From JAZKID01 sp963714065 (GTDB lineage Bacteria; Pseudomonadota; Alphaproteobacteria; Rhizobiales; UBA4765), in the NCBI GenBank assembly GCA_963714065.1, contig OY970226.1, forward strand, positions 1,736,001 to 1,800,000: DNA of 64,000 bases, written 5' to 3'. The notes under the pieces were generated by a model that was given only the letters and a program-made list of their open reading frames with translations, had not been told where the DNA came from and ran no database searches. The stretch's first letter is position 1. Every line of letters starts with the position of its first letter. A program made the translations under genes and the position numbers. Shown piece by piece: positions 17,911-30,422 of the stretch.

Positions 17911-18030
17911 CAATATTTGACTCATTGCCGGCATCTTAGTATGTGGGCACAGATAAAGGGAAGAGGAATATTGGGCGCGCGCCTTAAGCCCGATCGCAAC
18001 CTCGTTTCACTAAATCATAGGCGCGGCTTC

Positions 18031-18053
18031 AAGTTTTTCCGAAAGTTTTTCCG
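18031..18053. promoter_or_regulatory. Tandem 11-mer in the uxaA/uxaC divergent region
   Basis: AAGTTTTTCCG occurs at 18031-18041 and again at 18043-18053, a 12-base period, in the control region between the divergent uronate operons. A regulator site is possible; no uronate repressor gene is in the window. Apart from this and the repeat at 17830, nothing else is seen between 17813 and 18115. Confidence 0.3.
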
Positions 18054-18115
18054 AGAGTTAAGCGCGCATGCCGCAAACCGCCAAAACAAATCCGCATCTT
18101 GCCGGGGAGGAGCGA

Positions 18116-19516
18116 ATGCTTCATCCCGACAGGCTGTTTCCGGCAGACCAGACCCGGCGCGCGATTGCGCGCCGTTTGTATGATGGGGTGAAGGATCTGC
18201 CTATCATTTCACCGCACGGCCATACCGACCCGCGCTGGTATGCCGAGAACAAACCCTTCCCCGATCCGGCGCAGCTTTTCGTGGTGCCCGACCATTATAT
18301 CTTCCGCATGCTCTACAGCCAGGGTGTCGCGCTCGAGGATCTCGGCATTGCGCGCGCAGATGGCGCCAAGGTGGAGCAGGATGGGCGCAAGATCTGGCGC
18401 ACATTCGCCGAGAACTATCATCTCTTCCGCGGCACGCCGACGCGCGCCTGGATCGACCATGCCTTTTCGACCCTGTTTGGCTTTGAGGAACGTTTGAACG
18501 CCAAAAATGCCGATAGCTATTACGATCAGATCGCGCAGGCGCTCGCCACGCCCGCCTTTTTGCCGCGCGCCCTGTTTGAGCGGTTCAATATCGAGGCGAT
18601 CGCCACGACTGAGAGCGCGCTCGACGATCTGAAATGGCACAAAATGATCCGTGAGAGCGGCTGGGTAGGAAATGTCGTCACCGCCTATCGCCCGGACAAT
18701 GTCGTCGATCCCGATTTTCCGAATTTCAGGGAAAATATAAAAAAATTCGGCGAGATCACCGGCGAGGATACTGCAAGCTGGAAAGGCTATTTAAAGGCGC
18801 ATCAGAAGCGCCGCGCCTTCTTCAAGACCTTCGGCGCCACCTCCACCGATCACGGCCATCCCACCGCCGCAACGGCGGATCTGCCGCAGGCGGAAGCGGA
18901 GAGCCTGTTTCAGCGCGTCGTTCACAAACAGGCTCTTGAGCAGGACGCCGAGCTGTTCCGCGCGCAGATGCTGACGGAGATGGCGCGCATGAGCCTGGAT
19001 GACGGCCTCGTCATGCAGATCCATCCCGGCGCGTGGCGCAACCATAATCCATATCTGTTTAAAACCTTCGGTCGCGACAAGGGCGCCGATATTCCGACAC
19101 CGACGAATTATGTAGCGGCGCTGAAACCGCTGCTCGACCGTTTCGGCAACGAGAAAAACCTCACCATCATTGCCTTCACGCTCGATGAAACAGCCTATGC
19201 GCGCGAGCTTGCCCCCTTGGCCGGGCATTATCCCGCGCTGAAGCTTGGGCCCGCCTGGTGGTTCTTCGATTCCTATGAAGGCATGAAGCGCTATCGCGAA
19301 CTCGTCACCGAAACGGCGGGCTTCTACAACACGGTCGGCTTCAACGACGACACGCGCGCCTTCCCCTCGATTCCGGCGCGGCACGATGTCGCACGCCGCG
19401 TCGATTGCGCCTATCTCGCCGAACTTGTCGCAACGCATCGCCTCGACGAGGACGAGGCGCATGAGGTTGCGCGCGATCTTGCCTACAATCTTGCCAAAAA
19501 AGCCTATAAACTGTGA
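18116..19516 (+). CDS. uxaC: Glucuronate isomerase
   Basis: Interconverts D-glucuronate and D-fructuronate (and galacturonate and tagaturonate), the entry step of hexuronate catabolism. 466 residues against 470 in E. coli. The HGHTDPRWYA start of the amidohydrolase-like barrel is present, with the conserved LKLGPAWWFFDSYEGMKRYRE and GFNDDTRAFPSIPARHDV towards the C-terminus. ATG 18116 is preceded by GGGGAGGAG at ideal spacing; an upstream ATG at 18068 has none. First gene of an apparent operon with the ABC importer and uxuB, its stop overlapping the next leader. Confidence 0.94.
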   Translation: MLHPDRLFPADQTRRAIARRLYDGVKDLPIISPHGHTDPRWYAENKPFPDPAQLFVVPDHYIFRMLYSQGVALEDLGIARADGAKVEQDGRKIWRTFAENYHLFRGTPTRAWIDHAFSTLFGFEERLNAKNADSYYDQIAQALATPAFLPRALFERFNIEAIATTESALDDLKWHKMIRESGWVGNVVTAYRPDNVVDPDFPNFRENIKKFGEITGEDTASWKGYLKAHQKRRAFFKTFGATSTDHGHPTAATADLPQAEAESLFQRVVHKQALEQDAELFRAQMLTEMARMSLDDGLVMQIHPGAWRNHNPYLFKTFGRDKGADIPTPTNYVAALKPLLDRFGNEKNLTIIAFTLDETAYARELAPLAGHYPALKLGPAWWFFDSYEGMKRYRELVTETAGFYNTVGFNDDTRAFPSIPARHDVARRVDCAYLAELVATHRLDEDEAHEVARDLAYNLAKKAYKL

Positions 19517-19533
19517 TCGATGGAGAAACTGCC

Positions 19534-20754
19534 ATGACGAAACAATCAAACATGACGAAACGCTCGAACATATTGAACAAAGACATAAGCCGCCGTTCCT
19601 TCGGCGGTTTGATGGGCGCGGCCTCCGCCGCTCTCTTTTGCGCGCCCGCGCGCGCTGCACTTCCAACATCGCCGGTAACACTGAGCATCATCGACGTGTG
19701 CGGCAATTTCGCGCTGTCGCAGGCGGCGATGAACAATTATGCCGCCGCCAAGCCGCAACTCGTCTCGCGCTTTGCCTTCACGCAGGCCCCAGCCCCGGAA
19801 CTGCCCGCCAAGATCAAGGCGCAGCAGCAGGCGGGCCGCGTCGATATCGATCTCGTGCTGACGGGAACCGATGCGCTTGCTGCCGGTATCGCGCAGGATC
19901 TGTGGCTGGACCTTCTGCCCGCGCGCGCCGCGGAACTGCCGAAGCCGGAAGAGATCTTTCAAGAGCCGGCGCTGCGCATGCAAGGTATCGCGCAGGGCAA
20001 GGGCGTCGTCATCGCCTATTACCCGTCCGGCCCGCTGCTTGAATATGTTCCCGCGCGTGTCGCCAAAGTGCCTGCTACTGCGGAAGAGCTGCTGGCCTAC
20101 ACAAAAGAAAACAAGAACCGCTTCATGCATGCGCGCCCCGCCAATTCCGGCCCGGCCCGCACCTTCCTGATGGGCATGCCTTATATTTTGGGCGACAAGG
20201 ACCCGAAAGATCCGGTCAAGGGCTGGGACAAGACCTGGGCCTATCTGAAGGAACTCGGCGAGAATATCGAATATTACCCCTCCGGCACGGGCGCCACCAT
20301 GAAGGAGCTCGGCGAAGGTTCGCGCGACATGATCGCAAGCACGACGGGCTGGGATATCAACCCGCGCGTGCTAGGCATCGTGCCGAAAGAGGCGGCGGTT
20401 GCGCGCCTTTCGGGCATGCATTGGGTGGCGGATGCACACTATATGGTCGTGCCGAAGGGTATTGCCGAGGAAAAGCTTGCCGTCGTGCTCGATCTCATGA
20501 GCTTCCTGCTGCAGCCTGCCCAGCAGGCCTATGCCTTCGACAAGGGCTATTTCTATCCCGGCCCCGCGGTGAAGAATGTGACGCTCGACATGGCGCCTCC
20601 CGAGAGCCAGGCGGCGCTGAAAGAGTATGGCAGGCCCGAATATGAAAGCTGGATTGCCGAGGCGCCGATCGAGACGCCGCTTGCCGCCGACATGATGGTT
20701 GTAGCCTTCAAGCGCTGGGACGAGGAAATCGGCGGCGCCAAGAAGAAGAGCTGA
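19534..20754 (+). CDS. ABC transporter substrate-binding protein (Tat-type signal)
   Basis: 406-residue periplasmic binding protein of the extracellular-solute family used with PotB/PotC-like permeases. The N-terminus carries a twin-arginine motif, SRRSFGG, then a hydrophobic stretch and a likely cleavage after APARA, so export through Tat is probable. The mature part has the usual two-lobe features (AYYPSGPLLEY, STTGWDINPRV). GGAG lies nine bases before ATG 19534; an earlier GTG at 19513 overlaps uxaC. Its place between uxaC and uxuB suggests that it binds a hexuronate or an oligouronide; this is inference from context. Confidence 0.85.
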   Translation: MTKQSNMTKRSNILNKDISRRSFGGLMGAASAALFCAPARAALPTSPVTLSIIDVCGNFALSQAAMNNYAAAKPQLVSRFAFTQAPAPELPAKIKAQQQAGRVDIDLVLTGTDALAAGIAQDLWLDLLPARAAELPKPEEIFQEPALRMQGIAQGKGVVIAYYPSGPLLEYVPARVAKVPATAEELLAYTKENKNRFMHARPANSGPARTFLMGMPYILGDKDPKDPVKGWDKTWAYLKELGENIEYYPSGTGATMKELGEGSRDMIASTTGWDINPRVLGIVPKEAAVARLSGMHWVADAHYMVVPKGIAEEKLAVVLDLMSFLLQPAQQAYAFDKGYFYPGPAVKNVTLDMAPPESQAALKEYGRPEYESWIAEAPIETPLAADMMVVAFKRWDEEIGGAKKKS

Positions 20755-20780
20755 GTTATCAAGAGTAGAAAAATAACCTC

Positions 20781-21850
<1,070 letters not shown>

Positions 21851-21854
<4 letters not shown>

Positions 21855-22723
21855 CGCCGTTTTTTCTGAAACTGAAAGCGCGCGGCATCGACAGCACAAG
21901 CGCGCTGGTGTTGCCGGGTGTCTTGCTGCTGCTGGCCTTGTTCGTCTTTCCCTTCGCGCACGGCTTCTGGCTGTCTTTCATGCCGCACGCGGGCGACTGG
22001 CTTGCCAATTACGATAAATTTTTTTCGCAGCCGTTTCTATACGGCACGATCGCGACCACGCTCTGGCTGGCGCTGCCGGTGACCTTGCTCAATCTCCTGC
22101 TTGCCGTGCCCATCGCCTTTCGCGTGCGCCTGCTGAAGCGGCAACGATTGCTGACGACGATCCTGATCCTCCCCGTCACGCTCGGCACCGTGCTGGTGGC
22201 GGAAGGGTTGCTCACCTATCTGGGCCCGCAGGGCTGGTTCAACCGCACGCTGCTGGCGGTCGGGCTGGTCGATCATCCACTGCAGTTGACCCATAATTAC
22301 TGGGGCGTGTTTCTCTCGCTGTTCATCACGGGGTTCCCGTTCACCTTCCTGCTCACGCTGTCTTATGTGACGGGCATCGATCCAGCCATCGAGCAGGCGG
22401 CGGCCACTTTGGGCGCAAATGCACGAAAACGTTTTTGGTCGGTGCTGCTGCCGCTGCTCATCCCCGGTCTTGCGATTACGTTCTGCCTGTCCTTCGTGCA
22501 GGCGTTTTCGGTGTTTCCCTCCGCCGTGCTGCTCGGCGCGCCGGCCGGCCCCACGCGCGTGATCTCGATTGCCGCTTATCAGGCCGCCTTCGAGGAGTTT
22601 GATTTCTCCATGGCCTCAGCAGTTGCGATGATCATGGGTGGCGTGCAGCTCGGCATCGTCGCGCTCATTTTAAGCGCACGGCAGCTTTTCTATCGTGGCC
22701 CGGCCGCGGGCGGGAAGGGGTAA
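21851..22723 (+). CDS. ABC transporter permease 1
   Basis: 290-residue inner-membrane protein with six likely membrane helices and the permease EAA loop as EQAAATLGANARKRFWSVLLPLLIPG, contacting the ATPase. PotB-like. Start overlaps the ATPase stop (ATGA) and the next permease begins two bases after its stop, so translation is probably coupled. Confidence 0.92.
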
Positions 22724-22725
22724 AG

Positions 22726-23565
22726 ATGGCCACGAAAAAACCCCTCTCGACATGGCTCTGGGCCGCTTCCATCTGGGCGCTGGTGATCTTCTTCATCGTC
22801 AACTTATTGGCGATGATCGCGACCGTGGTCGTCAGCTCGTTCGCCACACGCTGGCTCGGAACCTGGCTGCCCACAGGCTGGACGGTGAACTGGTATCTCG
22901 CCGCCTGGCAGGAATTCCAGCTTAAGGATATCCTGATCGTCACCTTCGAGATCGTGTTTCTGGTGGTGTTCCTGTCCGGCGCCATCGGCCTGCCCGCGGC
23001 CTATGCGATGGCGCGGCGGAATTTCCCCGGCAAGAAACTCGTGCTTCTGCTGTTCCTGCTGCCGCTGCTCATTCCTCCGATCACTTACGGCATTCCGCTC
23101 GCCACGACCTTGTATGAAACGGGCCTGGCCGGAACCATGGCTGGCGTGGTGCTTGCCAATCTCGTGCCCACCGTGCCTTTCGTCATTCTCGTGATGATCC
23201 CGTTCATCGAGCAGATCGACCCGCGCGTGGAGGCGGCGGCGCGCGTGTTCGGCGCGAATGGCTGGCAACTTTTCATCCATGTGATGATCCCGCTGCTGCT
23301 GCCGGGCCTTTTGGCAGCGCTCCTGCTCGTGCTGGTGCGCACGATCGCCATGTTCGAGCTTACCTTCCTTACGGCCGGGCCGACAAGCCAGACGCTGGTT
23401 GTAGCACTTTATTACGCCGTGTTTGCGGCAGGCGTGCGCGCCGTGCAGTCCATCGACGCGATGGCGGTGATCTATATGCTCACCACGCTGGTCTGGCTGC
23501 TGCTGGCACTGCGCTTCGTCAACCCCACGCAGATCGTCGCGCGCGCGAAAAACGAAACAAGATGA
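22726..23565 (+). CDS. ABC transporter permease 2
   Basis: 279 residues, six likely membrane helices, PotC-like, with the EAA loop as EAAARVFGANGWQLFIHVMIPLLLPG. Partner of the preceding permease. The stop overlaps the ATG of uxuB by four bases, tying import to fructuronate reduction. Confidence 0.92.
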   Translation: MATKKPLSTWLWAASIWALVIFFIVNLLAMIATVVVSSFATRWLGTWLPTGWTVNWYLAAWQEFQLKDILIVTFEIVFLVVFLSGAIGLPAAYAMARRNFPGKKLVLLLFLLPLLIPPITYGIPLATTLYETGLAGTMAGVVLANLVPTVPFVILVMIPFIEQIDPRVEAAARVFGANGWQLFIHVMIPLLLPGLLAALLLVLVRTIAMFELTFLTAGPTSQTLVVALYYAVFAAGVRAVQSIDAMAVIYMLTTLVWLLLALRFVNPTQIVARAKNETR

Positions 23566-25049
23566 AACGGCTCTCGAAAAAAACGCTTCACGATATGCCC
23601 GCGCATGTGGTGCGGCCGCGCTACGATATAGGCAGCGTGAAAACCGGCATCGTGCATCTCGGCGTCGGCGCGTTTCATCGTGCGCATCAGGCGATGTACG
23701 TGGAAAAATGCCTGAATGCAGGTGCGCGCGACTGGGCGATTTGCGGCGCGTCGTTGCGCTCGAAAGACATGGCGGAAGCGCTCTTGCCGCAGGATTGCCT
23801 CTATACATTGGCCGAGCGCGGGAGCGGACAGGAAAATTTGAGCGTCATCGGCGCACTGCGCGATGTGATCGTGGCACCGCAAAACCCGGAAAAACTTCTG
23901 CAGGCCCTGTGCAGTCCGCATGTCAGGCTTGTCACGCTCACCATCACTGAAAAAGGCTATTGCTTTGATCCGGCGACGGGAAACCTGAAGGAAGATCACG
24001 CGGATATCCAGGCCGATCTGAAAAATCCGGCAGCGCCCGCGAGCGCGCTTGGATTTATCGTCGAGGCGCTGCGCCGCCGCCGTGCTGAAGGTGTAAAGCC
24101 TTTCACCGTGTTGTCCTGCGACAATCTGCCTGCGAACGGCAAGGTCGTAAAACGTTTGCTTGTAAGGCTTGGGCATTTGCGTGATGCTGAACTCGGAAAA
24201 TTTATCGAAAGCGAGCTTGCCTGTCCGTCTTCGATGGTCGACCGTATCGTGCCCGCAACGTCGGATGAAGATAAAAAAGATATGGCGGCTAAGCTTGGCT
24301 TTGAAGATGCCTCGCCCGTTATCACCGAAGCGTTCACGCAATGGGTGATCGAGGACGATTTTGGCAATGGCCGCCCGCCGCTCGAGGATGTCGGTGTGCA
24401 GATGGTTTTAGATGTCGCGCCTTTCGAGCTGATGAAGCTGCGGCTCTTAAACGGCGCGCATTCCACGCTCGCCTATCTCGGCTATCTTGCGGGTTATGAC
24501 ACGGTCGCGCAGACCGTGGCCGATCCCGCTTTCGTACATCTGATCCGCGGCATGATGGACGAGGAGGTGATGCCCACGCTGCCGCAATTGCCGGGCATCG
24601 ACCTGGAAGCCTACAAGGCCTCCTTGCTCACGCGCTTTTCCAACCCGGCGCTGAAACATCGAACCTGGCAGATCGCCATGGACGGTTCGCAGAAATTGCC
24701 GCAACGCCTGCTCAATACGGCGCGGGCGCGGCTTGCGCAGAACGCGCCGTTCGATCGTATCGCACTTGGGCTTGCCGCCTGGATGCGTTATGTCGCGGGT
24801 ACGGACGAAAAAGGACAGCCGATCGATGTCAGCGATCCGCTGAAAGCGCGCCTGCGCAGCCTTGCCGATCAGGCGGGCCCGCATCCGGAAAAGCTCGCAA
24901 CGTCGCTATTGAGCGTGCGTGAAATTTTCGGCGACGACCTGCCCAGGGATCCACGCTTTGTCCAGGCAATAACCGCGGCCCTGCGGACGCTTTATGCACA
25001 GGGTGCGGCACAGGCGGTGAAAACATTCAGCCTGCAGAAAAGCGCCTAA
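23562..25049 (+). CDS. uxuB: Fructuronate reductase (mannitol dehydrogenase family)
   Basis: NAD-dependent long-chain polyol dehydrogenase. In this setting it reduces D-fructuronate to D-mannonate, the step between uxaC and uxuA. 495 residues. The N-terminal Rossmann region reads IVHLGVGAFHRAHQAMYVE, followed by TLTITEKGYC, SCDNLPANG and the catalytic-lysine region LRLLNGAHSTLAYLGYLAG. The family also includes mannitol and altronate (UxaB) dehydrogenases; a UxaB-like role cannot be excluded, but the uxuA neighbour favours UxuB. Last gene of the uxaC operon. An ORFan's stop lies five bases beyond on the other strand. Confidence 0.88.
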   Translation: MKRLSKKTLHDMPAHVVRPRYDIGSVKTGIVHLGVGAFHRAHQAMYVEKCLNAGARDWAICGASLRSKDMAEALLPQDCLYTLAERGSGQENLSVIGALRDVIVAPQNPEKLLQALCSPHVRLVTLTITEKGYCFDPATGNLKEDHADIQADLKNPAAPASALGFIVEALRRRRAEGVKPFTVLSCDNLPANGKVVKRLLVRLGHLRDAELGKFIESELACPSSMVDRIVPATSDEDKKDMAAKLGFEDASPVITEAFTQWVIEDDFGNGRPPLEDVGVQMVLDVAPFELMKLRLLNGAHSTLAYLGYLAGYDTVAQTVADPAFVHLIRGMMDEEVMPTLPQLPGIDLEAYKASLLTRFSNPALKHRTWQIAMDGSQKLPQRLLNTARARLAQNAPFDRIALGLAAWMRYVAGTDEKGQPIDVSDPLKARLRSLADQAGPHPEKLATSLLSVREIFGDDLPRDPRFVQAITAALRTLYAQGAAQAVKTFSLQKSA

Positions 25050-25054
25050 GCGGC

Positions 25055-25639
25055 TTATCTATTTATCTTGCAATCGCAGCACACATCGTTGACTTCATTA
25101 TAGTGTGCAGCTGCAGCGTTGAAGGCATCTAACGTACTATTGAAATAGTTTATCTTTATATCAACTCGATCACTATCGACGGCGGCACTCAGCTTCTTGA
25201 TCGTCTCATCCATCGAAGTGCCGAACTTGTTAATGGCAAGCAGCAACCCCGCTCTGCTGACGGCAGTCGGAACAATCTTGCCGCTTTTATTTCTTTTTTT
25301 GCTTTTCGATTCTCGTAAGGCCGCATCGGCGAAAGCCGCGATTTCCCCGGGTGTCAGCGGATCGTCGAGCCATTTTTTCATTATCTCTGGAGTCTCGATT
25401 ATGGAGTCGCGATAAGTGCCATATTTACTCGTATTTGCTGCCATGCAGACAAAATCGATCCAGGTAAACTTTTTGCCGATAAGAGTGTTAGCCTCATCTT
25501 TCTCATCGTCGGTCTTATTGCTGGTTTCGTTTTCGTAAATCTCGGCCATCAGCTTTACGAATTCGGCGTTTCTATCGTTTACGAGCTTTACAAGATTAGC
25601 TTTAGTCTGTGAAACCGGAATGCTGCAGGTGTCGTTCAT
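25055..25639 (-). CDS. Hypothetical protein (ORFan)
   Basis: 194 residues, not recognised. Largely alpha-helical, acidic N-terminal half, a lysine-rich stretch (SKSKKRNKSGK) in the middle, and a Cys pair with a third Cys (VCCDCKINR) at the C-terminus. No signal peptide. ATG 25639 has GGGAG six bases upstream. It is divergent from eda, with 132 bases between, and convergent with uxuB at a five-base distance. AT-richer than the surrounding uronate genes, which suggests later insertion. Confidence 0.6.
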   Translation of the reverse strand: MNDTCSIPVSQTKANLVKLVNDRNAEFVKLMAEIYENETSNKTDDEKDEANTLIGKKFTWIDFVCMAANTSKYGTYRDSIIETPEIMKKWLDDPLTPGEIAAFADAALRESKSKKRNKSGKIVPTAVSRAGLLLAINKFGTSMDETIKKLSAAVDSDRVDIKINYFNSTLDAFNAAAAHYNEVNDVCCDCKINR

Positions 25640-25771
25640 AAAATGCTCCCAGAATAAATTACCGCCAGTTATTGATTTATAGCCATCGATATAAGCTTTC
25701 GCAATCGTAATCGAGACTTGTCGCCCAAGGCAGAACTTACTAGAACTATTCCTTACAGTGGAAGGTGCGAA

Positions 25772-26383
25772 GTGGATTTCACGCAAAAGTTGCGCGCGCG
25801 CAGTGTGGTGCCGGTGCTGAGCCTCGATACTATTGAGGAAGGCGTCGCGGTTGCGAAAGCTTTGGTGGCGGGCGGCCTCGATATTCTCGAGATCACGCTG
25901 CGCACGCCCGCAGCGCTTGAAATCATTCGCGCTGTCGCTGCCGAAATCCCGCAGGCTCTTGTCGGCGCGGGCACGGTGCTGAACGCGGAGCAGATGCAGG
26001 CGGCGGTGAAAGCGGGCGCTTCCTTCCTCGTTTCGCCCGGCAGTGCGGAGCCCTTATGCAAGGCGGCAGCGCAACTCTCCGTTCCGTGGATTCCGGGTGC
26101 TGCAACACCATCGGAAGTAATGAACCTGCGCGCGCAGGGAATAAGGCTGATCAAGTTTTTTCCGGCGGAAGCCTCGGGCGGCATTGCGTGGCTGAAAGCT
26201 TGCGCGCCGGTTTTTCCGGATGTGACCTTCATGCCCACCGGCGGCATTACGCCAGATACCGCGCGCGATTATCTGAAACTGCCAAATGTGGCGGCGGTGG
26301 GCGGCTCATGGCTTGCGCCAAAAGAGTTGGTGCAACAAGGACGGTTTAGCGAGATTACGAAACTCGCGCGGGAAGCGGATTAA
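25772..26383 (+). CDS. eda: 2-dehydro-3-deoxy-phosphogluconate (KDPG) aldolase
   Basis: Class I aldolase splitting KDPG into pyruvate and glyceraldehyde-3-phosphate, the last step of uronate and Entner-Doudoroff catabolism. 203 residues. Recognised by RSVVPVLSLD, GGLDILEITLRTPAA, VGAGTVLNAEQ, SPG, IKFFPAEASGG with the Schiff-base lysine, and FMPTGGITPDT. GTG 25772 has GAAGG upstream and matches the family N-terminus; a longer frame from 25718 is unlikely. The stop overlaps by four bases the stop of the convergent ORFan. Confidence 0.93.
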   Translation: MDFTQKLRARSVVPVLSLDTIEEGVAVAKALVAGGLDILEITLRTPAALEIIRAVAAEIPQALVGAGTVLNAEQMQAAVKAGASFLVSPGSAEPLCKAAAQLSVPWIPGAATPSEVMNLRAQGIRLIKFFPAEASGGIAWLKACAPVFPDVTFMPTGGITPDTARDYLKLPNVAAVGGSWLAPKELVQQGRFSEITKLAREAD

Positions 26384-26877
26384 TTCTTCGAAGGTGTATA
26401 TAACGGCTGCCCCTTGATCCCCAGGATCACATGAATAACGCTGTCTGTTAGGTTTCCTCGAACTATGGTATCGGGCGTATCGTCTCCCCATAGATCCACG
26501 TGCTTATATGGCTCACCCGCCAGCATATCTTTTAAGGCATCATAGGCGGGCGAGTCTTCCTGTATCATAACGCCAACCGATATTCCTTGCGATGTTTTCA
26601 TGAACTTCACACGGTCATCATGTCCATCGGCAATTTCCGTCTTTCCATCCGTTCTTAGTGCGACATCAAGCATGGTCACATGTTCCCTTTCGTCGGTTTC
26701 CGATCGTTCAGGAGTAATTTTGTTAATTCTGCCGTCTCTGCTTTCCGTTTGCAGGAAAGATTCCACGTTGATTTTAGGCGCTTCCAAAACTTCATTGAAT
26801 ATCACTTCTATATTTGAAAGCTCGTCTAATAAGTCGGTGCGGGTGCGAGCCCGAAAATAGATTGCATTATCGATCAT
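26380..26877 (-). CDS. Hypothetical protein (ORFan)
   Basis: 165 residues, acidic, no signal peptide or membrane helix, no family recognised. ATG 26877 is preceded by GAGGAG at eight bases; an in-frame GTG three codons earlier is less likely. It shares its TTAA stop region with eda on the opposite strand and lies between eda and uxuA within the uronate island. AT-richer than both. Confidence 0.6.
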   Translation of the reverse strand: MIDNAIYFRARTRTDLLDELSNIEVIFNEVLEAPKINVESFLQTESRDGRINKITPERSETDEREHVTMLDVALRTDGKTEIADGHDDRVKFMKTSQGISVGVMIQEDSPAYDALKDMLAGEPYKHVDLWGDDTPDTIVRGNLTDSVIHVILGIKGQPLYTPSKN

Positions 26878-26939
26878 CTGAAACACTCCTCAAACATCAA
26901 AATATAATTTCGAAAAACTATCAGGAAAATCAGAAACCT

Positions 26940-28124
26940 TCAATTAAATTCGCCTGTTGCCTCCAGCGTCCGTATCACGCCGCGCAGCTCGGCAAGGCCT
27001 TTCAGGCGGCCGATGCAGGAATAGCCGGGGTTCACCTGCTTGCCCATGTCGTCGATCAGGCGATGCCCATGGTCCGGGCGGAAGGGAAGGTCATGATCCG
27101 CGCGCCCTTCTTTGTGCCGCCGCTTTTCTTCATCCATGAAAATCTTCACCACGGCCACCATATCGGTATCGCCATCCAGATGCTCGGCCTCGGTAAAACT
27201 GCCGTCTTCTTCGCGCGTGGTATTGCGCAGATGCAGGAAATGCACGCGCGGCGCGAATTTCCGCGCCATCGCAAGCAGGTCGTTGCCGGCGCGCGCGCCT
27301 AACGAGCCCGTGCAGAATGTAATGCCGTTCGCAGGCTCGTCCACGCCCTTGATGATGGCGCACAGGTCGTCCGCGTTCGAGACAACGCGCGGCAGACCGA
27401 ACAGCGAGAAGGGCGGATCGTCCGGATGGATGCACAGGCGCATGCCGAGCTCAGTTGCAACCGGCACCACTTCGCGCAGGAAGAAAAGCAGATTGCCGCG
27501 GAAGTCTTCCGCGCTCATATCGTCATACTGCGCAAGATGTTTGCGGAAACCTTCGCGGTTGAAGGTGAAATCGCGCGCCGGTACCGCACCGATCAGATTG
27601 GCCTCGATCAAATCCTTTTTCGCCTGGCTCATCTCGTTGAGGCGGATTTCGGCCTGCTTCCTTTGCGCTGCCGAATAATCGCGCTCCGCGTTTTTGCGCT
27701 CGAGGATGAAAAGATCGTAAGCCGCAAAATCCGGCGCGTCGAAGCGCAGCGCCGTGCCGCCATGCGGCATGACATATTCGAGATCGGTGCGCGACCAGTC
27801 GGTGATCGCCATGAAATTATAGCAGACGGTCTTCACGTCGGCTGCCGCCACCGCGCGCAGGCTTGCCTTGTAATTGTCGATGCAGGTTTTCCAGTTGCCG
27901 GTGCGCAGCTTGATGTCTTCATGCACCGGAATGCTCTCGACGATATCCCATGTCAGCCCGGCATTTTCGATCAGCGCGCGGCGCTTTTTCGTTTCAATCT
28001 CAGACCACGCATCCCCCGCCTTGATGTGATGCAATGCCGTGACGATGCCGGAGGCGGAAGCCTGCCGCACATGCGAAAGCCGGACGGGATCGTCCGGCCC
28101 GAACCAGCGCCAGCATTGTTTCAT
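26940..28124 (-). CDS. uxuA: Mannonate dehydratase
   Basis: Dehydrates D-mannonate to 2-keto-3-deoxygluconate. 394 residues, identical in length to E. coli UxuA. Conserved segments: WFGPDDPV, the metal-binding CIHPDDPPFSLFGLPRVV, FCTGSLG, FLHLRN and PFRPDHGH. The start has CGGAG upstream. It lies with eda and uxuB in the uronate island but on its own transcript; KDG kinase, needed to reach KDPG, is not in the window. Confidence 0.95.
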   Translation of the reverse strand: MKQCWRWFGPDDPVRLSHVRQASASGIVTALHHIKAGDAWSEIETKKRRALIENAGLTWDIVESIPVHEDIKLRTGNWKTCIDNYKASLRAVAAADVKTVCYNFMAITDWSRTDLEYVMPHGGTALRFDAPDFAAYDLFILERKNAERDYSAAQRKQAEIRLNEMSQAKKDLIEANLIGAVPARDFTFNREGFRKHLAQYDDMSAEDFRGNLLFFLREVVPVATELGMRLCIHPDDPPFSLFGLPRVVSNADDLCAIIKGVDEPANGITFCTGSLGARAGNDLLAMARKFAPRVHFLHLRNTTREEDGSFTEAEHLDGDTDMVAVVKIFMDEEKRRHKEGRADHDLPFRPDHGHRLIDDMGKQVNPGYSCIGRLKGLAELRGVIRTLEATGEFN

Positions 28125-28195
28125 GAGGGTCTCCGAAAAAGAATTTTTTATAACACTTCAGATAATAATGTCATCCTAGGGAATTTCGACAAACC

Positions 28196-28288
28196 GTCAT
28201 GCCCGCGCAGGCGGGCATCTCATGAAACCAGACCCCCGCCTTCGCGGGGGTGACGATGGGGATCCTTCGCCTTTGGCTCACGATGACA
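28196..28288. repeat. Composite palindromic repeats
   Basis: Three units in the uxuA-ftsH gap: CGTCATGCCCGCGCAGGCGG type, then ACCCCCGCCTTCGCGGGGG with TGACG, then GATCCTTCGCC...GATGACA. The first two form an inverted pair with a 15-base spacer. Confidence 0.8.
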
Positions 28289-28294
28289 AAAAGG

Positions 28295-30217
<1,923 letters not shown>

Positions 30218-30422
30218 GAGGCCTCGGAGGATAAAACGATTTGCATGTTAAAATAAGCGTTGCCGGTTAAAATAACCAGTATCTCTATAGCGAATTTAAA
30301 AGCTTTTTAGAACAAGGGCTTATACGGGAGATAGAATTAGGCAGGGCTTCCGATATTAATATAGGACGTTTGATTATATAAGGCATGTTCGTTATTCGCG
30401 TATTTAAATTGAGGGGGTAATT